A stretch of DNA of 32,004 nucleotides, taken from Thermomicrobiaceae bacterium (GTDB taxonomy: Bacteria > Chloroflexota > Chloroflexia > Thermomicrobiales > Thermomicrobiaceae). The notes below the pieces were generated by a model, which did not search any database, was not told the DNA's origin, and was given only the letters and a program-made list of their open reading frames with translations. Positions within the stretch are counted from its first letter, which is position 1, and the number at the start of each line of letters is the position of its first letter. A program made the translations under genes and the position numbers. Positions 1-7,331 of the stretch are shown piece after piece. The stretch lies in NCBI GenBank assembly GCA_014874455.1, contig JADBJL010000003.1:1-32004 (forward strand). Reading direction: 5' to 3'.

Positions 1-82
1 CCTATCTAATCTTGACGGGCAGTATCGGTGATCAATTTTTTAGATCGGGTTTTTGTCGCCTGAGGAGAAAGGGAAGGGAGAC

Positions 83-1459
83 ATGCAAGCTCTTCGGCGG
101 TGGGGCCTGGTGATCGTCGCGCTCGTGTTTACCCTGGCAGGATCGGCGATCCAGACTCCCCGCCCTGCCGCCGCCGCACCCTGGACGGCCTTGAAGCTCT
201 ACTTCCCCGAAACCGGGCATCACCTCAGTGGCGATTTCCTGCAAGCCTGGCTGACGCGCGGCGGCCTGATGATCTTCGGCTACCCGATCAGCGAGCCGTT
301 CACCCAGGACGGCCAGGTCGTCCAGTACTTCGAGCGGGCTCGCTTCGAGTACCACCCGGAGTACGCCGGCACACCGTACCAGGTACTGGCGACTTTGCTC
401 GGCAACTGGGCGACGGAGGAGCGCCGGAACGAGTTCCCATTCCGGCCCCTCCCGCCGCAGACGGCGGAGTGGGTCGCGGGAGACCCGGATCGCGTCTTCT
501 TCCCGGAGACCGGCCATACGCTGGCCTACGGCTTCAAGCGGTACTGGGAGCAGCACGGCGGCCTGTACACCTTCGGCTATCCGATCTCCGAGGAGTTCAG
601 CGAAGTCAACCCCGACACCGGCCAGGTCTATACCGTGCAGTACTTCGAGCGCGCCCGTTTCGAGTACCACCCGGAATACGCCGGAACCGACTACGAGGTA
701 CTGCTCGGGCGGCTCGGTGCCCAGTACGCGCAGGCCCGGCGCGTGAAGACCGATCCGGTATCACAAGCCGCCGATGCGATGCTCATCCCACCGGGGCTGG
801 TCGACCCGCGCTGGTCGCGCGCGGTCAGCACCGACGACGGCGCAGTCTTCGGCGTGGTGACGACCGACGAGCTCCTGATCCGCTCCGCCCCGCGCGCCGA
901 CGCGCCGGCCGTCGGCACCACCTGGCGCCGGCACCCGGTGGCCATCCGCGGCGTGGTGCAGGGCGAGGAGATGTACGGCACGTCGATCTGGTACGAGTTG
1001 GGGCCGGGGCGGTACGTCTCCTCCGCCTGGGTCGAGCCGCTGGTGCCGCAGACGCCGCCGCAAATCTACGGCGGCCACTGGGTCGACGTGAGCTTGAGTA
1101 CCTTCTACGCGGTCGCCTACGACGGCTATCGCCCGGTCTACGTCGCCATCATCACAGCCGGGCGCGACGGCAAGACACCCATCGGCGTGTTCCAGATACT
1201 CTACCGCGTCCGTAACGAGACCATGGACGCGGCGACGGTCGGCATCCCACGAGGAGCGCCGGGCTACTACTACCTGGAGAACGTGCAGTTCACGCAGTAC
1301 TTCAAGTACGGGGGATATGCCCTGCACGGCAACTACTGGACACCGCCCTCCCAGTTCGGCGGGTTTACCAGTAACGGCTGCGTGGGCTTGCAGAACCCGG
1401 ATGCCGAGTGGTTCTGGAACTTCCTGAACGTCGGCTCGGTGGTGAGCATCCACTACTAG
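83..1459 (+). CDS. Secreted L,D-transpeptidase (YkuD domain) with duplicated N-terminal repeat and SH3-like domain
   Basis: Start: ATG at 83 is preferred to TTG at 53, because a purine-rich ribosome site (AAGGGAG) lies just before it; this gives 458 residues. An N-terminal signal peptide (about 1-32, hydrophobic core then AAAA) indicates export. Two similar repeats follow, about 38-105 and 138-210, each with F-P-E-T-G-H, F-G-Y-P-I-S and Y-F-E-R-A-R-F-E-Y-H-P-E-Y-A-G blocks. This repeat is common in secreted Chloroflexota proteins; its role is not known to me. An SH3-like segment spans about 255-318. The C-terminus (about 332-456) is a YkuD catalytic domain with His415 (LHGN) and Cys433 (SNGC). 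YkuD enzymes form 3-3 peptidoglycan cross-links or anchor proteins. The usual S-H-G-C-V-R is here S-N-G-C-V-G, so the His before Gly-Cys and the Arg after Cys-Val are both replaced. The gene is monocistronic, with a hairpin right after it. Fold call is confident; activity is inferred. Confidence 0.9.
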   Translation: MQALRRWGLVIVALVFTLAGSAIQTPRPAAAAPWTALKLYFPETGHHLSGDFLQAWLTRGGLMIFGYPISEPFTQDGQVVQYFERARFEYHPEYAGTPYQVLATLLGNWATEERRNEFPFRPLPPQTAEWVAGDPDRVFFPETGHTLAYGFKRYWEQHGGLYTFGYPISEEFSEVNPDTGQVYTVQYFERARFEYHPEYAGTDYEVLLGRLGAQYAQARRVKTDPVSQAADAMLIPPGLVDPRWSRAVSTDDGAVFGVVTTDELLIRSAPRADAPAVGTTWRRHPVAIRGVVQGEEMYGTSIWYELGPGRYVSSAWVEPLVPQTPPQIYGGHWVDVSLSTFYAVAYDGYRPVYVAIITAGRDGKTPIGVFQILYRVRNETMDAATVGIPRGAPGYYYLENVQFTQYFKYGGYALHGNYWTPPSQFGGFTSNGCVGLQNPDAEWFWNFLNVGSVVSIHY

Positions 1460-1471
1460 CTTGGGCACAGA

Positions 1472-1507
1472 CGAGGAGCCGGTGAGCGCGCCCTCACCGG
1501 CTCCTCG
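1472..1507 (+). terminator. Long perfect hairpin after the L,D-transpeptidase gene
   Basis: A 15-bp perfect inverted repeat (CGAGGAGCCGGTGAG with its complement, loop CGCGCC) begins 12 bases after the stop codon at 1459. No T-tract follows, so it is either a U-poor terminator typical of high-GC genomes or an mRNA 3' stabiliser. It lies between the plus-strand L,D-transpeptidase and the convergent minus-strand cyclotransferase and could serve both. Confidence 0.7.
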
Positions 1508-1578
1508 CTGACCGAGACGACCAGTCGTGCCCATCGGCTGGGCCAGTTCTGGCCGCGCTGTATGTGGTAGCGGAGGCC

Positions 1579-2016
1579 TCAGCCGCCAGTCCTCGACCAT
1601 CCTTGCAGCTCCTCGATGTACCAGGGCGGCAGGCCGTGACGGCGCGCGGCAGCCACGATCCAATCCAGGTATCCCGGCCTGGGAGAGCCCGGCTCGTCGT
1701 CGGTGGCCTCGTAGAGCAAGGCTTCGAGAGCGACCCCGCCCTCGCCGTAGACCATCTCCGTGCGCTTCACGTAATAGCCGGCATCCACGCCTTCGTAGAA
1801 ATCCAGGCGCTGCTCATCCTCCTCGTCGATGACCCAGAGCACGCCGTACACCGTGCTCCCGTCCTCGGGCACAACGGTGGCAACCCCACGGGAGTTGATC
1901 CTGAACCTCCACCCCGGCAATGTGGCCAGACCCACGAGTTCAGGGCTCACACATCGGCGGTACATCTGCTGCTCGTCCATGTTCGATCCGTAGGCGAAAT
2001 AGTACCTGAGCGACAT
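1579..2016 (-). CDS. Gamma-glutamylcyclotransferase family protein (AIG2/GGCT-like)
   Basis: A 145-residue cytosolic protein. It opens with the family's nucleotide-binding-like loop YFAYGSNM (residues 6-13) and has the expected catalytic glutamate in L-D-F-Y-E-G-V (Glu75), followed by Y-Y-V-K-R. GGCT enzymes cyclise gamma-glutamyl groups to 5-oxoproline, releasing an amino acid or amine; the substrate here cannot be read from the sequence. The length matches the family. It is transcribed away from the Asp-box gene at 2193, with 176 bases between the two starts. A gamma-glutamyltransferase lies 5 kb away, so this protein may belong to the same gamma-glutamyl metabolism, but nothing links them directly. 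Confidence 0.88.
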   Translation of the reverse strand: MSLRYYFAYGSNMDEQQMYRRCVSPELVGLATLPGWRFRINSRGVATVVPEDGSTVYGVLWVIDEEDEQRLDFYEGVDAGYYVKRTEMVYGEGGVALEALLYEATDDEPGSPRPGYLDWIVAAARRHGLPPWYIEELQGWSRTGG

Positions 2017-2192
2017 GGCCCACCCCCGTAGAGGCCCGGCGAACGGCCGTGCGCGGATGCTCTGCCACGCGAGGGAGTTACAGAGCGTATTGTAGCCCTG
2101 ACCGCTCCCGCGTCAACGGTCATGGCGAGCGGGGCCTGGCTCTCTACCCCCGTTTGGAGTACGCTGGGGGTACGAGTCAAAAGGAGCGGGCC

Positions 2193-3194
2193 ATGTTCGA
2201 GACCTACCTGGGCACGGACTCCGGAGTCTTCCGCCTCGCTGGCGACCGGCTGGAGCCGCTGGGCCTCGAGGGACGCCGCGTCAGCGCCCTCTACGCCGAG
2301 CGCGCGCCGAGCGGCGATACCCTCCTCCTCGCCGGCACCTACGGCGACGGCATCTTCCGCAGCGAGGACGGCGGGCGCACCTGGTCGCCCGCCGACGACG
2401 GCCTAACCACGCCGGTACTGCGAACCATCGCTCCTGACCCGACCTTTCCCGGCGCGCTGCTCTGCGGCACCGAGCCGGGGCGCATCTTCCGCAGCCGCGA
2501 CCACGGTCGGAGCTGGCAGGAGCTCGAGGGCATCCGCCGGCTGCCTGGCTGCGACGAGTGGTACCTCCCCTACTCGCCACGCGCGGGCGCGGTCCGCAAC
2601 ATCTACTCGCCGCCCGGCCAGCCGCAGCGGCTGCTCGCCTCGGTCGAGGTCGGCGGCCTGATCGAGAGCCGCGACGGCGGCCAGTCCTGGGGCTACATCG
2701 ATGTCGGCCCCGACCACGACGTGCACCATATCACCGGCCACCCGTCCGACGCGAACCTGCTCTACGTCTCGCTCGGCTACGCGGCACTGCGGTCGCAGCC
2801 GCGGGGCGAGGGCGGGCCGAAGCTGGGTGGGGTGGCACGCTCGCGCGACGGCGGGTCGAGCTGGACGAAGCTGCTCACCGACTATACCCGGGCGACCATC
2901 GTCCCACCGACGCACCCGCACCTGGTGCTCGCGGGCCCGGCGCCCCACGTCGGGCGGATGGGCCGGATCGTGGTCTCGGCCGACGGCGGCGAGAGCTGGG
3001 AGCCGGCCGACAGCGGCATCGAGACGCCGATGGAGGACATGGTCGAGCTATTCGTGGCCGCGCCCGATGGGTCGATCTGGGCCGTCTGCTCCGGCGGCCG
3101 GCTCCTGCGGGCCGATCCGGGCGAGTGGTGGTGGCGGTCAGCCGTGCCGGCCGGGGCCGCCGCCAGAGTCGAGTCGGTCGCCTTCGTGAGCTGA
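2193..3194 (+). CDS. Asp-box (BNR) beta-propeller protein, glycosyl hydrolase/sortilin-like
   Basis: Start: ATG at 2193 with AAGGAG at 2181-2186; the frame is open further upstream but has no ribosome site there. The protein is 333 residues. It carries at least five Asp-box repeats of the pattern S-x-D-x-G-x-x-W: F-R-S-E-D-G-G-R-T-W, F-R-S-R-D-H-G-R-S-W, E-S-R-D-G-G-Q-S-W, R-S-R-D-G-G-S-S-W and V-S-A-D-G-G-E-S-W. These mark the turns of a beta-propeller blade. Such proteins are often annotated as exo-alpha-sialidase, photosystem stability factor-like or WD40/YVTN proteins. There is no signal peptide and no sialidase Arg triad that I can identify, so I do not assign an enzymatic activity. The gene ends 202 bases before the dienelactone hydrolase and may be co-transcribed with it. 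Confidence 0.85.
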   Translation: MFETYLGTDSGVFRLAGDRLEPLGLEGRRVSALYAERAPSGDTLLLAGTYGDGIFRSEDGGRTWSPADDGLTTPVLRTIAPDPTFPGALLCGTEPGRIFRSRDHGRSWQELEGIRRLPGCDEWYLPYSPRAGAVRNIYSPPGQPQRLLASVEVGGLIESRDGGQSWGYIDVGPDHDVHHITGHPSDANLLYVSLGYAALRSQPRGEGGPKLGGVARSRDGGSSWTKLLTDYTRATIVPPTHPHLVLAGPAPHVGRMGRIVVSADGGESWEPADSGIETPMEDMVELFVAAPDGSIWAVCSGGRLLRADPGEWWWRSAVPAGAAARVESVAFVS

Positions 3195-3274
3195 GCCCTG
3201 GAGGTGAGTGGCCGCAGACCAGCAGGCCGCGATCACCAGCCCGGGCAGGAGCGAGCGCGCCGGCTCACACCATA

Positions 3275-3364
3275 GAGAGGCGATCGAGCCTTGGCAGCAA
3301 CCGGTTGACGCGGCGGATCGGCTCGGCCAGCGTCAGCGCACCGGCGCGAGCAGGCTGTCCTCTC
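3275..3364 (+). promoter_or_regulatory. Possible structured 5' leader before the dienelactone hydrolase
   Basis: Within the 202-base gap before the hydrolase, GAGAGG (3275-3280) can pair with CCTCTC (3359-3364). It encloses GGCAGCAACCGG (3293-3304) and an inner hairpin TGACGC (3306-3311) with GCGTCA (3330-3335). An outer stem, a GGCA..AACC core and an inner stem recall S-box-like riboswitches, but the downstream S-box landmarks are missing. This is a structural possibility only. Confidence 0.2.
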
Positions 3365-3396
3365 GGGGGCGAGCGCGAGTCGAAGGAGGCACGTTG

Positions 3397-4080
3397 ATGG
3401 CAGGTACGATGATCGAGTTCCCGGGCAACGGTGGACAGGTACCCGGCTACCTCTCGCTCCCGGGCACGGCTCCGGCGACAGGTATCGTCGTGATCCAGGA
3501 ATGGTGGGGCCTGGAGCCGCACATCAAGGACGTCGTCGACCGCTTCGCCGCCGAGGGGTTCGCCGCGCTGGCGCCCGATCTCTACCACGGCAAGGTCGCG
3601 AGCGAGCCGGACGAGGCCCGCAAGCTGGCGATGGAGCTGGAGTACGACCGGGCGGTAGCCGAGATCGACGCGGCCGCGCGCTACCTGCTGAGCCGGCCGG
3701 AGGTGCGCGGGCCGAAGGTGGGGGTAGTCGGCTTTTGCATGGGCGGTGGGCTGGCGCTGCTGACCGCCTGCCGGAGCACTCAGGTGGGCGCAGCGGTGGT
3801 CTTCTACGGCCGCAACCCGAGCCCGATCGAGCAGGTGCGGAACCTCTCCTGCCCGCTGCTCGGCCTCTACGGGGAGGCAGACCAGGGCATCCCGCCCTCC
3901 GAGGTGGAGCGGCTGCGCCAGGCGCTGAGCGAGGCCGGCAAGCAGTTCGAGCTTCACATCTACCCGAACGCCCCGCACGCGTTCTTCAACGATACCCGGG
4001 CCAGCTACCGACCGGAGGCGGCAATCGACGCCTGGCGTCGCACGCTGGCGTTCTTCCGCCAGCACCTGGGCGTAGCTTGA
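3397..4080 (+). CDS. Dienelactone hydrolase family protein
   Basis: Start: ATG at 3397 behind AAGGAGG (3383-3389), giving 227 residues, the standard family length. This is an alpha/beta hydrolase. The nucleophile elbow is G-F-C-M-G-G-G with Cys114 rather than Ser, as in dienelactone hydrolases. Asp162 (G-E-A-D) and His194 (A-P-H-A-F) complete the triad, and Glu36 sits in Q-E-W-W-G-L-E, the element that activates the Cys in this family. Characterised members open dienelactones in chloroaromatic degradation, but many genomic members have other ester or lactone substrates, and no aromatic-degradation genes are nearby. The protein is cytosolic. It is convergent with gltX, and a nested inverted repeat lies between them. 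Confidence 0.92.
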   Translation: MAGTMIEFPGNGGQVPGYLSLPGTAPATGIVVIQEWWGLEPHIKDVVDRFAAEGFAALAPDLYHGKVASEPDEARKLAMELEYDRAVAEIDAAARYLLSRPEVRGPKVGVVGFCMGGGLALLTACRSTQVGAAVVFYGRNPSPIEQVRNLSCPLLGLYGEADQGIPPSEVERLRQALSEAGKQFELHIYPNAPHAFFNDTRASYRPEAAIDAWRRTLAFFRQHLGVA

Positions 4081-4114
4081 AGGCGCAAAGGGACAGCGCA
4101 AGGACAAGGATTGC

Positions 4115-4186
4115 GGTGCCAGCAGCAGACAGAGCCGACAGGGCTAGAGCGGACTGATCGTTCGCCCCAGCCCTGTCACCGGCACC
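4115..4186. terminator. Nested inverted repeat between convergent genes, possible bidirectional terminator
   Basis: Between the dienelactone hydrolase (plus) and gltX (minus), GGTGCC (4115-4120) pairs with GGCACC (4181-4186), and inside it ACAGGGCT (4138-4145) pairs with AGCCCTGT (4169-4176). The inner 8-bp stem is perfect with a 23-base loop. There is no T-tract on either side. The position between convergent genes favours a termination or 3'-end role. Confidence 0.4.
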
Positions 4187-4276
4187 ATGCTCGTGTTCCG
4201 GTACGTCACCGCGTGGCATCACTCCGCGGGAGCCTCCAAGCTGGCCAGGTCACAGTGCGCCCGCAAGCTCTGGCGC

Positions 4277-5788
4277 TCAACCAGCCGGTGCTCTCCGAGC
4301 CAGATACGCCGCCAGCTTCTCCCGCGCTGCGGCCAGCCGTGTGAGCGAGCGCTCCCGGCCGAGCACCCGCAGCGTCTCGAACAGGCCCGGCGAGACCGTG
4401 CGACCGGTCACCGCCACTCGGATGGGCATGAAGAGCTGGCCGGTCTTCAAGCCCAGTTCCTCCGCCAGCCCCCGCAGCCGCCGCTCGAGATCGGCCTCGT
4501 CGCTGAAGTCGGCCGCGCGCAGCGTCTCGATCACTCGCTCCAGCGCGTAGAGCATCGTCTCCGGCTCCACCTTGCGGGCCATCAGCAGCTCGGGGTCGTA
4601 GTCCTCGACCTCGGTGAAGAAGAAGCGGGTGAGATCGACCACCTCGGTCAGGAGCTTGAGGCGGTCTTTGACCAGGGCCACTACCTCGCGGACATAGGCA
4701 TAGGCCGGCGATGCCGGATCGCTGGCCTCGGGCGACACCAGCCCCGCCTCCTGGAGCAGCGGCACGCAGCGCCGGGCCAGATCGTCGAGCGAGAGGACGT
4801 GGTTGATGTAGTACTGGTTCATCCAGAGGAGCTTCTCGAAGTTGAAGCGGGCCGGGTGCGGGTTGACCTCCTCCAGCCGGAACTTCTCGATCAGCTCCTC
4901 GAGGGAGAAGATCTCCTGCTCGGCATCGTAGGCCCAGCCGAGCAGCGCCAGGTAGTTGATCATCGCCTCTGGCAGGTAGCCCTGGCGCTTGAACTCGAGC
5001 ACCCCGGTGGCGCCGTGCCGCTTGCTCAGCTTCCCCTTGCCGTCCGGGCTGAGGATCAGCGGCAGGTGGCAGAGGACAGGCATTTCCCACCCGAAGGCAC
5101 GATAGAGCTGGTAGTGCAGTGGCGCGCTGGGGATCCACTCCTCGGCACGCAGGATGTGGCTGATCCGCATGTAGTGGTCGTCCACCACGTTGGCCAGATG
5201 GTAGGTAGGGAAGCCATCGGACTTCAGCAGCACCAGATCCTGCAGCAAGCGGTTCTCGTAGGTGATCTCGCCGCGCAGCAAATCGACGATAGTCGTCTCC
5301 CCCTCGAGCGGCATCTTGAAGCGGATCACTGCTGGCTCACCGCGGGCCAGCCGCTCCTCGACCTCGGCCGGCGGCAGGTAGCGGCAGTGGCGGTCGTAGC
5401 CAGGCGGCTCGCCGCGGGCGCGCTGCTCCTGGCGCACGCGTTCCAGCCGCTCGGGCGTGCAGAAGCAGTAGTAGGCCTGTCCCGCCAGCACCAGCCGCTC
5501 GGCGTGCTCGCGGTAGAGGGGAAGCCGCTGGCTCTGCACGTACGGCCCGTACGGCCCGCCGACATCCGGCCCCTCGTCCCAGTGCAGGCCCAGCCAGCGC
5601 AGCGACTCGATGATCCCGGCGATGCTCTGGCCGACCAGCCGCGCCTGGTCGGTGTCCTCGATGCGCAAGATGAAGGCCCCGCCGTGCTGGCGGGCGAAGA
5701 GCCAGTTGAACAGCGCCGTGCGCGCCCCGCCGACGTGCAGGTCTCCAGTCGGGCTGGGCGCGAAGCGCACGCGTACCTGATCCGTCAT
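4277..5788 (-). CDS. gltX: Glutamyl-tRNA synthetase (class I)
   Basis: A 503-residue enzyme that charges tRNA-Glu (and in organisms lacking GlnRS also tRNA-Gln) with glutamate. The N-terminus R-F-A-P-S-P-T-G-D-L-H-V-G-G-A-R-T carries the HIGH-type motif as H-V-G-G. The KMSKS-type loop is K-L-S-K-R-H-G-A, and the catalytic domain also has I-E-D-T-D-Q-A-R. The C-terminal anticodon-binding region is intact, ending in an A-A-R-E-K-L-A-A-Y-L helix. ATG at 5788 has a GGGAGAGG ribosome site a few bases upstream. The length is typical. The sequence does not show whether this is a discriminating or non-discriminating form. It stands alone, divergent from the lacI-type gene with 379 bases between the starts. 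Confidence 0.97.
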   Translation of the reverse strand: MTDQVRVRFAPSPTGDLHVGGARTALFNWLFARQHGGAFILRIEDTDQARLVGQSIAGIIESLRWLGLHWDEGPDVGGPYGPYVQSQRLPLYREHAERLVLAGQAYYCFCTPERLERVRQEQRARGEPPGYDRHCRYLPPAEVEERLARGEPAVIRFKMPLEGETTIVDLLRGEITYENRLLQDLVLLKSDGFPTYHLANVVDDHYMRISHILRAEEWIPSAPLHYQLYRAFGWEMPVLCHLPLILSPDGKGKLSKRHGATGVLEFKRQGYLPEAMINYLALLGWAYDAEQEIFSLEELIEKFRLEEVNPHPARFNFEKLLWMNQYYINHVLSLDDLARRCVPLLQEAGLVSPEASDPASPAYAYVREVVALVKDRLKLLTEVVDLTRFFFTEVEDYDPELLMARKVEPETMLYALERVIETLRAADFSDEADLERRLRGLAEELGLKTGQLFMPIRVAVTGRTVSPGLFETLRVLGRERSLTRLAAAREKLAAYLARRAPAG

Positions 5789-6096
5789 CGACCTCTCCCA
5801 GTGCCCTGTCTCCGCAGGCGTAGTGTGCGCTCACCTCGACTGCCACTCAAGTATGGCACGATGACAGGCGAGCGTTGCGGCCATGCGAGCCGGGTCGAAA
5901 CAAACAGCTCCAAGCAGAGGGCGCCCTGTCCGTGGCTCAGGGCGATCGTCACGGAGTCGCCATCGGCAGCCCGGGAGGGCAGCTCGGCAGCGACGGTCAT
6001 CGTCGCTTCGGGTCACGCCAGCCAGCGCTGCCTCACGACGCCTCATCTGAACGACGCGGCTGACCCCGTGAGTGGTTGCGGGCCCACCGTCGGGTC

Positions 6097-6125
6097 TTGA
6101 CAGGCCCCCGGCTCTCCTCTACGAT
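6097..6125 (+). promoter_or_regulatory. Sigma-70-type promoter of the LacI-family gene
   Basis: TTGACA (6097-6102), a 17-base spacer, then TACGAT (6120-6125): a near-consensus vegetative promoter in a high-GC background. Transcription would start near 6132, about 36 bases before the ATG at 6168. The predicted start falls inside the CCGG-centred palindrome at 6127-6142, which fits autorepression. Confidence 0.7.
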
Positions 6126-6126
6126 A

Positions 6127-6142
6127 GCTATACCGGTTCAGT
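6127..6142. promoter_or_regulatory. Candidate LacI-family operator upstream of lacI (autoregulation)
   Basis: GCTATACC/GGTTCAGT is an imperfect palindrome centred on CCGG, with 5 of 8 pairs complementary. Its ATACCGGTT core is the exact reverse complement of AACCGGTAT in the better palindrome before ggt (7235-7250). LacI-family operators are characteristically palindromes with a central CG. It lies immediately downstream of the -10 box of the lacI promoter. Confidence 0.5.
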
Positions 6143-6167
6143 CGAGCGAGGCATCTACCAGCGAACC

Positions 6168-7235
6168 ATGAACCAGAGGCACGTCACCGTCCGGCAGGTC
6201 GCCCAGGAGGCGGGCGTTTCGGTCGCTACGGTCTCGCACTATCTCAACGGCCGCTTCTCGGAGATGAGCGAGGCCACCCGCGAGCGTGTCCGCAGCGCCA
6301 TCGAGCGGCTCGGGTACCGTCCGAACGAGCTGGCTCGCAGCCTGGCCCGGCGACGCACAGCGACCATCGGCCTGGTGATCAGCAGCCTCACCAACTCGCT
6401 CTATCCGCTGGTCATCCTCGGCGCCGAAGCCGCTTGCCGGCAGGCAGGATACAGCCTGCTGCTCGCCGACGCGCCGGATCTGGAGTCCGAGCGCCGGGCC
6501 GTCGAGCTGATGCTTCGCAAGCGGGTCGACGGCCTGATCCTCTTCTCGATCTCCCTCATCGGCATCGCCAACGAGCACCTCTTCCACGCCCAGGCCGGAG
6601 GCACCCCCGTCGTCGCCATCAACCGCGACCTGCCCGCCGAGGCACCGATCTCCCAGGTACAGTTCGACAACTTTCGCGGCGCCTACCTCGCGACCAAGCA
6701 CTTGATCGAACTCGGCCACCGCCGGATCGCGCATCTCACCCACCCGCTGAACCGGTTTGCCGCGATCAGCCGGCGGGCTGGCTACACCGCCGCCCTCGCC
6801 GAGGCGGGTCTGGAGGCCGACGCCTCGCTCGTCCTCACCGGCCACTACAGCTTCGAGAGCGGCTACGAGGCGACGCTTTCTCTGCTCGAGCGACAGCCGA
6901 CCGCTCTCTTCGTCGGCACCGACGCGATGGCTGCCGGTGCCCTGCGCGCGCTCCGCGACGCTGGACGCCAGGTGCCGCACGACCTCTCACTGGTCGCGTT
7001 CGGCAACCCGGACTACATCCGCTACTCAACCCCAGCACTCTCGACCGTGGATCTCCCGATCGCGGAGGCGGGCGCGACCGCGGTCGAGCTTCTGCTACAG
7101 CGGATCGCCGAGCCCGAAGGCCCGGCACAGACCCGCGTCCTGCAGCCCAGGCTCCTGATCCGCGAGACGACGGCCCCGCCGCGGGCGAGTCGAGAGGAGG
7201 TGGAACGCTCGCCACCCTGCGCGAGCGACCACTAG
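6168..7235 (+). CDS. LacI-family transcriptional regulator
   Basis: Start: ATG at 6168 (355 residues); it lies just after the promoter and gives the normal short N-terminus before the helix-turn-helix. The upstream frame extension has no support. The LacI HTH is V-T-V-R-Q-V-A-Q-E-A-G-V-S-V-A-T-V-S-H-Y-L-N-G (residues about 5-27), followed by the hinge helix R-P-N-E-L-A-R-S-L. A periplasmic-binding-protein-like effector domain (about 60-335) includes the G-L-V-I-S-S-L-T-N and F-V-G-T-D-A-M-A-A-G-A-L-R-A-L signatures. It probably represses, and is released by a small ligand that cannot be named from sequence. Its stop codon abuts a palindromic candidate operator, and the next genes (ggt, PLP enzyme, peptide importer) are probably its targets. 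Confidence 0.92.
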   Translation: MNQRHVTVRQVAQEAGVSVATVSHYLNGRFSEMSEATRERVRSAIERLGYRPNELARSLARRRTATIGLVISSLTNSLYPLVILGAEAACRQAGYSLLLADAPDLESERRAVELMLRKRVDGLILFSISLIGIANEHLFHAQAGGTPVVAINRDLPAEAPISQVQFDNFRGAYLATKHLIELGHRRIAHLTHPLNRFAAISRRAGYTAALAEAGLEADASLVLTGHYSFESGYEATLSLLERQPTALFVGTDAMAAGALRALRDAGRQVPHDLSLVAFGNPDYIRYSTPALSTVDLPIAEAGATAVELLLQRIAEPEGPAQTRVLQPRLLIRETTAPPRASREEVERSPPCASDH

Positions 7236-7250
7236 CGAAACCGGTATCGC
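7235..7250. promoter_or_regulatory. Candidate LacI-family operator between lacI and ggt
   Basis: GCGAAACC/GGTATCGC is a 16-base palindrome with 7 of 8 complementary pairs, centred on CCGG. It overlaps the last base of the lacI stop codon and sits 82 bases before the ggt ATG. It shares the 9-base core AACCGGTAT, inverted, with the site over the lacI promoter. This is the classic position and symmetry for an operator controlling the downstream catabolic genes. Confidence 0.6.
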
Positions 7251-7331
7251 CTCCGTCCGAGGGGCACGACGCCGCGTCGACCAGCGACTCGCGGTGGAAG
7301 CTGCATACTCGGTCAAAGGGAAGGAGAACTC

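Noticed and set aside
12-44. Possible promoter (TTGACG ... TTAGAT) before the L,D-transpeptidase
   Set aside because: The spacer between the two boxes is about 21 bases, too long for a standard promoter, and the left edge of the window truncates the context.
4187-6100. Long plus-strand open frame opposite gltX
   Set aside because: It is antisense to a clear glutamyl-tRNA synthetase with intact motifs; its product is Leu/Gln/Arg/Ala-biased without domains. High-GC DNA commonly leaves such mirror frames open.
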